NCBI RefSeq assembly: GCF_023343835.1
Contig: NC_064437.1
Coordinates: 53,518,972 to 53,582,971, forward strand
DNA: 64,000 bases
Origin: Lagopus muta
Taxonomy: Eukaryota; Chordata; Aves; Galliformes; Phasianidae
Direction of reading: 5' to 3'
In this document: piece after piece, positions 63,432 through 64,000 of the stretch
Layout: every line of letters starts with the position of its first letter
How positions within the stretch are numbered: the stretch's first letter is position 1
Position numbers and translations under genes: made by a program
The notes under the pieces: generated by a model
Told to the model about the DNA's origin: nothing
The model's input: the letters and a program-made list of their open reading frames with translations, nothing else
Database searches by the model: none

Positions 63432-63880
63432 GTAGAATCGCAGAATCACTCAGATGGGAGAAGACCTTAAAGATCATCGAGTCCAACCACCACTGACCAT
63501 ACTACCCTAACTAACTACCCTCCACTAAATCATGGCCCTGAGCACCACATCCAAACAGTTTTTAAACACATCCAGGGATGGTGACTCAACCAAGTCCCTG
63601 GGGAGCCTATTCCAGTGCTTAACAACCCTGTCTGTAAAGAAGTGTTTCCTGATATCCAACCTAAACCTCCCCTGATACAACTTAAGGCCATTTCCCTTCG
63701 TCCTGTCACCACTGAGAAGAGGCCAGCCCCACTCTCGCTGTAAGCACCTTTCAGATATTGGAAGAGGGCAATAAGGTCTCCCCTAACCTCCTTTTCCCCA
63801 GACTGAACAGCCCCAGTTCCTTCAGTCTCTTCTCACAGGGCATATTCTCCAAGCCCTTCACAAGCCTTGCTGCCCTTCAG
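63432..63880 (-). mobile_element. CR1 LINE 3' fragment
   Basis: 'agaatcgcagaatcactcagatgggagaagaccttaaagatcatcgagtccaacc' is the reversed CR1 3' end. The following 'ggtgactcaaccaagtccctggg', 'ttcctgatatccaacctaaacctcc' and 'ctccttttccccagactgaacagccccagttcc' continue the element. It is 5'-truncated near 63880. No long open frame remains, so it is older than the copy at 54370. Confidence 0.92.
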
Positions 63881-64000
63881 TATAAACACTGAAGAGGCCA
63901 GAGCACTCCCTCCCACCTCATTTAAGATGTTTTCGTAAGAATCACTGAAGAGGAAAGAAGGAAGGGTCAAGCAGCTATTCACTGTTCCATATAACTAAGC

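Overview
The window looks like bird nuclear DNA, most probably a galliform such as chicken. The case rests on several CR1-family LINEs with the avian 3' end, very short introns, GC-rich CpG-island promoters, and seven genes in the order and relative orientation known from human 10q24.31. No computation was run. Exon boundaries were read by eye from GT/AG signals, codon phase and remembered vertebrate protein sequences.

Layout, left to right: KAZALD1 (minus, 2332-4454 coding), SFXN3 (minus, 9859-11900), PDZD7 (plus, 13583-18774), LZTS2 (minus, 19857-22467), TWNK (minus, 24406-27596), MRPL43 (plus, 27761-28367), SEMA4G (minus, 29587-33912), and the C-terminal exons of SLF2/FAM178A (minus, 49917-61925). 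The N-terminal part of SLF2 lies beyond the right edge. In all seven complete genes the exon phases join without conflict, giving predicted proteins of 296, 322, 878, 643, 668, 150 and 842 residues.

The left 46 kb is GC-rich and compact. TWNK and MRPL43 encode a mitochondrial replicative helicase and a mitoribosomal protein, and their start codons lie 164 bp apart, head to head. PDZD7/LZTS2 and MRPL43/SEMA4G are tail-to-tail pairs with very close or possibly overlapping 3' ends. About 8.6 kb without recognised genes (38.6-47.2 kb) separates SEMA4G from SLF2 and holds several AT-rich, homeobox-site-rich islands that resemble conserved noncoding elements. Another such block sits between KAZALD1 and SFXN3. 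The right 17 kb is AT-rich, with long introns, two larger CR1 copies and the long 3' UTR of SLF2.

No CRISPR array, tRNA, rRNA or endogenous retrovirus was seen, and no wholly new system. The points most worth checking are an in-frame alternative first coding exon for LZTS2, the MRPL43 stop codon lying inside its own poly(A) signal, introns built almost wholly from repeats in TWNK and SEMA4G, the candidate conserved elements, and a phase conflict at the most upstream SLF2 exon candidate.
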